From CBFGRU01 sp965651255 (GTDB taxonomy: Bacteria; Planctomycetota; Phycisphaerae; Phycisphaerales; SM1A02), in contig CBFGRU010000120.1 in the NCBI GenBank assembly GCA_965651255.1, forward strand, positions 1 through 9,442: 9,442 bases of DNA. The letters run 5' to 3'. Shown piece after piece: positions 7,495 through 9,442 of this stretch. Under the pieces are notes generated by a model. That model had not been told where the DNA came from, made no database searches, and saw only the letters and a list, made by a program, of their open reading frames with translations. Within the stretch, counting starts at the first letter, position 1, and each line of letters begins with the position of its first letter. The position numbers and the translations under genes are program-made.

Positions 7495-8130
7495 ATGTCC
7501 ACACGAAACACGATCTCCATCCATCGCCCCGTTGCCTTCGCGATCGGCCTCATCGCGTCCACGACCATCATCGCCAGCGCTCTGGCGGATCAGATCACCC
7601 TCATCCATTCCGGCACCGCCTCGGGCACACTGAACGGCATCGCCTTCGAATCCACCGCCTTCACCATCACCGGCATCGCTGATACCGATGATCGCGTCGT
7701 CACCACCGGCGACGGCTGGGCCATCGAACATCAAACCTCCCAGATCGAGATCGAAGGCATCGGCACGTTTGATTTCATCAGCAAGATTCGCACCTGGAAG
7801 TCCGGTCAGTTCGCCAGCGTCGGTCTCGGCCGCTCGGTCAATGGCGGCGTCAGCGGCCTCGACCTGCTTCTTGGCCCGAGCAGCAACGATGAACTCGCCG
7901 ACTGGGAAATGCTCACCTCGATCGGCCCCGTCACCTCGCTCGGCCATGCTGGTCAATGGAACGTCGATCCGTTCATCATCACCACCGGCGGCATCGTCAT
8001 TCTCGATTCCGGTCCGATGGACCTTACCTTCACCGCGATCGTTGTTCCCGCGCCCGGAACCGCCCTCATCGGTCTCGCCATGCTGATCGCTCGCCCCGGA
8101 CGACGGCGCCGGGACCGGGCGTGCGGGTGA
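7495..8130 (+). CDS. Exported PEP-CTERM-type protein of unknown function
   Basis: Secreted protein of 211 residues. The N-terminus is a signal peptide: basic start with Arg4 and Arg11, hydrophobic core about 13-27, and a likely signal peptidase cut after Ala-Leu-Ala (29-31). The mature part (32-182) is rich in Gly, Thr, Ser and Ile, beta-strand-like and almost free of cysteine, resembling the beta-sandwich proteins that commonly carry this tail. The C-terminus is a PEP-CTERM sorting signal of the planctomycete type: VPAPG (184-188), a short hydrophobic stretch to about 200, then a basic cluster RRRRDR (203-208). In the PEP-CTERM model an exosortase cuts at the motif and the protein goes to the outer surface or extracellular polymer. 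The final CG after the Arg run, and the short hydrophobic part interrupted by Arg200-Pro201, are slightly unusual. No enzymatic motif is visible. It ends 37 bases before the stop of the opposing gene. Confidence 0.85.
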   Translation: MSTRNTISIHRPVAFAIGLIASTTIIASALADQITLIHSGTASGTLNGIAFESTAFTITGIADTDDRVVTTGDGWAIEHQTSQIEIEGIGTFDFISKIRTWKSGQFASVGLGRSVNGGVSGLDLLLGPSSNDELADWEMLTSIGPVTSLGHAGQWNVDPFIITTGGIVILDSGPMDLTFTAIVVPAPGTALIGLAMLIARPGRRRRDRACG

Positions 8131-8144
8131 GGCAGTTCGCGCGT

Positions 8145-8159
8145 GCGCCGCTCCGGCGC
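8145..8159. terminator. Hairpin between convergent genes
   Basis: GCGCCG, loop CTC, CGGCGC forms a six-pair GC hairpin in the 37-base gap between the two converging stop codons (8130 and 8168). Neither strand has a run of T after it, so it is at best a weak bidirectional terminator. The position is what one expects of one. Confidence 0.4.
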
Positions 8160-8167
8160 GGTGATTC

Positions 8168-8881
8168 TCACGCTGCCCGTCGTGACTGGTCCACGTTGTT
8201 TCGGCCAGCGCCGGCGACGATCATCGACACCGGGAGACTCCACGGCGACTGCTCGCCCGATGCCATCAGCCACGCACCGAAGTACGTCGCCACCTGGCCG
8301 GCCTCATCGGGCTCGTACTCGATGCGGATCGGCCGTCGCGTGTACGCACCCGCATACCGCGCGAGTTTCGGATTCATGATCCGCTGCGGGCCGATGTGAT
8401 TGAGCAGCACAAGATGCGTCGCGCCCTTCGGTTTTCCGCGCCGACGCAGATGCTCGCGATCGCGATACAGAATCTCATGGCCGCCGTGCTTTGACCCCAT
8501 GATGTTCAGAACCGGCGCGTAGAGCGGCGGCGGCAACGCTGACTTCCGCTGGCGTTTCTCGACCACGATGCCCAGTTCCCACCACTTCTGCCAACCGAGC
8601 TCCAGGTTCGCCCGCAGCGTGTTGATACACGGCCGGAACACATCCAACACCCGCGCCTTCGCATCGTTCTTCGCGCGAATCGTCGGCGACGTGCGCGTGC
8701 CGGGCCGCGTGGCGAGAATCGAAGCGTTGATGAAGAGATTCGCCTCGTGAACCAGGTACGCAGCATCCTCAGGGGTCAAGCCGTACCGGCCGGGATCCTT
8801 CGCCACCGTGCGGCTGAAGCTGTGCACAAACGCGCGCAGCTTCGGATCGCTGTCGGGTATCGTGCGATTGCGATAGGCCAT
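8168..8881 (-). CDS. Planctomycete-type conserved hypothetical protein
   Basis: Protein of 237 residues without signal peptide or membrane span. It matches by eye a family common in planctomycete genomes and unnamed as far as I know. Residues 10-110 are an alpha-helical domain (DPKLRAFVHSFSRTVAKDPGRYGLTPEDAAYLV) with the family motif TRTSPTIRAKNDAKA at 62-76. A Pro-rich linker follows (LPPPLYAPVL, 116-125). Then comes a beta-rich, fibronectin-III-like domain (126-225) with HEILYRD, RRGKPKGA (147-154), a variable strand region and a final block GAWLMASGEQSPWSLPVS (202-219). Such proteins often sit as solitary genes between unrelated neighbours, as here, converging on the PEP-CTERM gene. Start ATG 8881 is backed by an AAGGA site. 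Function is unknown to me; the helix-bundle plus Ig-like layout suggests binding or scaffolding rather than catalysis, but that is a guess. Confidence 0.88.
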   Translation of the reverse strand: MAYRNRTIPDSDPKLRAFVHSFSRTVAKDPGRYGLTPEDAAYLVHEANLFINASILATRPGTRTSPTIRAKNDAKARVLDVFRPCINTLRANLELGWQKWWELGIVVEKRQRKSALPPPLYAPVLNIMGSKHGGHEILYRDREHLRRRGKPKGATHLVLLNHIGPQRIMNPKLARYAGAYTRRPIRIEYEPDEAGQVATYFGAWLMASGEQSPWSLPVSMIVAGAGRNNVDQSRRAA

Positions 8882-8889
8882 GGACTGAA

Positions 8890-8894
8890 TCCTT
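8890..8894 (-). promoter_or_regulatory. Ribosome binding site of the minus-strand gene
   Basis: Read on the minus strand, AAGGA lies eight bases before ATG 8881. It confirms that start and shows this gene uses Shine-Dalgarno initiation, unlike mfd and the NrdJ-like gene. Confidence 0.6.
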
Positions 8895-9064
8895 CACCCC
8901 GCTGAATCGTCAATCTCTTTGCACCACGCATTCCTGAAATGGAACGCCACTTCGTCCGGACGGCTCCGTCGCCCGCGGTCACGGCGGGATGCAACACGAT
9001 CACGCCGCCACTCTCGCCGTCGGCGTAATCGGACCTTCACTTGATGGACACCGGCAATTCGGTC

Positions 9065-9078
9065 AGAAATCGATTTCT
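9065..9078. repeat. Perfect 14-bp palindrome
   Basis: AGAAATCGATTTCT reads identically on both strands. It is AT-rich within a GC-rich region, so it stands out. A site for a dimeric regulator is possible, but it is far from both flanking start codons (about 185 bases from 8881 and 360 from 9437). Confidence 0.6.
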
Positions 9079-9098
9079 CCTGCGAAAGAACGCGGGTG

Positions 9099-9180
9099 CG
9101 CCCACGCGGCATCACCTCCCGCTCGAGCGGGAATCATGGTCGCTCGGGCGTCCTGTCCTCGCGCTAACGCGGCGTGGGCG
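9099..9180. repeat. Inverted repeat enclosing a perfect 16-bp palindrome
   Basis: The outer arms, CGCCCACGCGGC at 9099-9110 and GCGGCGTGGGCG at 9169-9180, are complementary at 11 of 12 positions. Between them lies the perfect palindrome TCCCGCTCGAGCGGGA (9117-9132) and a short CGCG-CTAA-CGCG hairpin (9160-9171) that overlaps the right arm. The whole could fold as a branched stem in RNA or single-stranded DNA. It resembles a dispersed REP-like palindromic element, but copy number cannot be judged from one window. Confidence 0.5.
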
Positions 9181-9250
9181 GGTGCTCAGGCGGCGGTGAT
9201 GACCGCGTGAGCGGTGCTCCCTGCCGCGCGGGCGTCGCATCATCCCGCTC
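9109..9250 (+). repeat. Imperfect direct repeat pair
   Basis: GCATCACCTCCCGCTC at 9109-9124 recurs as GCATCATCCCGCTC at 9237-9250, differing by a two-base deletion. A second short direct repeat, GGTGCTC, occurs at 9181-9187 and 9213-9219. Together they suggest the block arose by duplication of a repeat unit. Confidence 0.35.
9193..9206. repeat. Small hairpin in the intergenic block
   Basis: GCGGT, loop GATG, ACCGC forms a five-pair hairpin immediately to the right of the larger inverted repeat. It is short enough to occur by chance in GC-rich DNA and is noted because it adds to the cluster of stems here. Confidence 0.3.
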
Positions 9251-9372
9251 CCGCGCCGGGTCTTGCCGCGAAGGCGACTGCGGTTGCACTGTCCCCTTCG
9301 ACGGTGTTCCTTGTACATCCACACAAGCATGAGGTTGGGACTCCGCGCCCCCCATCGACCGGCGAGGGTTCG

Positions 9373-9402
9373 TTCACCCTGACGCCCGGTTCCCTGTATA
9401 CT
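9373..9402 (+). promoter_or_regulatory. Promoter of the gene at the right edge
   Basis: A -35-like TTCACC (9373-9378, four of six to consensus) and a -10-like TATACT (9397-9402, five of six) are separated by 18 bases. The predicted start of transcription, around 9409, leaves a leader of about 28 bases with a strong ribosome binding site. This is the most complete promoter in the window. Confidence 0.5.
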
Positions 9403-9426
9403 CCGGGCACATTCATCAATTCCCAC

Positions 9427-9431
9427 GGAGG
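9427..9431 (+). promoter_or_regulatory. Strong ribosome binding site at the right edge
   Basis: GGAGG, five bases before ATG 9437, is the best Shine-Dalgarno match in the window and is what identifies the next gene. Confidence 0.75.
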
Positions 9432-9436
9432 CCAAC

Positions 9437-9442
9437 ATGAAG
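9437..9442 (+). CDS. Start of a gene cut by the window edge
   Basis: Only ATG AAG (Met-Lys) is in view. The start is supported by GGAGG at ideal spacing and a promoter-like pair upstream. A Met-Lys beginning is common in exported proteins, but nothing can be said about the product. Confidence 0.65.

Larger units (their letters stand above)
8895..9372. other. Non-coding intergenic region between divergent genes
   Basis: This is most of the only gap longer than 300 bases. It should hold the promoter of the minus-strand gene at 8881, but I see no clear -10/-35 pair for it. Open frames crossing the region are Arg-rich, lack good ribosome binding sites and look like products of high GC. The right half, about 9065-9260, is crowded with palindromes and short repeats, listed separately. 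No tRNA or recognisable riboswitch is seen. Confidence 0.6.

Noticed and set aside
9284..9298. TTGCACTGTCCCCTT, reminiscent of short motifs seen beside REP-associated transposases
   Set aside because: No transposase is present in the window and a 15-base resemblance from memory is not enough to call an element.
9112..9438. 108-codon minus-strand frame across the right intergenic region
   Set aside because: Very Arg-rich. Its start codon sits within the ribosome binding and start region of the next plus-strand gene, and the frame runs through palindromic repeats. It could be a repeat-borne pseudo-frame, but there is no evidence of translation.

Overview
The window looks like ordinary chromosome from a GC-rich planctomycete, most likely class Phycisphaerae or a relative. 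This is inferred from three things. There is a secreted protein ending in a VPAPG-type PEP-CTERM signal. There is a minus-strand protein of a family I know almost only from planctomycetes, with a helical N-terminus and a C-terminus carrying an 'RRGKP' motif. There is also a protein built on the C-terminal domain of the B12-dependent ribonucleotide reductase. No phage, transposase, CRISPR or toxin-antitoxin genes are visible.

Layout, left to right. A perfect 12-bp stem-loop (14-42) closes an upstream gene outside the window. Five plus-strand genes follow: an S9 prolyl-oligopeptidase family serine peptidase (146-2221), the transcription-repair coupling factor Mfd (2390-5695), an unrecognised polytopic membrane protein (5789-6856), a stand-alone TSCPD-domain protein resembling the C-terminus of NrdJ (6915-7358), and an exported PEP-CTERM protein (7495-8130). 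A minus-strand gene for the planctomycete-type hypothetical protein (8168-8881) converges on them. The last 555 bases before the next gene are non-coding and rich in palindromes. They end in a promoter and a strong ribosome binding site for a plus-strand gene of which only the first two codons are in view.

The genes do not form an obvious pathway. Mfd (coupling nucleotide excision repair to transcription) and the NrdJ-like protein (a family tied to dNTP synthesis) both touch DNA maintenance, but a membrane gene lies between them and the gaps are 93 and 58 bases, so a functional link is only a guess. The item most worth following up is the free-standing NrdJ C-terminal domain with no reductase catalytic subunit beside it. 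The palindromic intergenic block at 9065-9260 comes second. I found no convincing novel multi-gene system.
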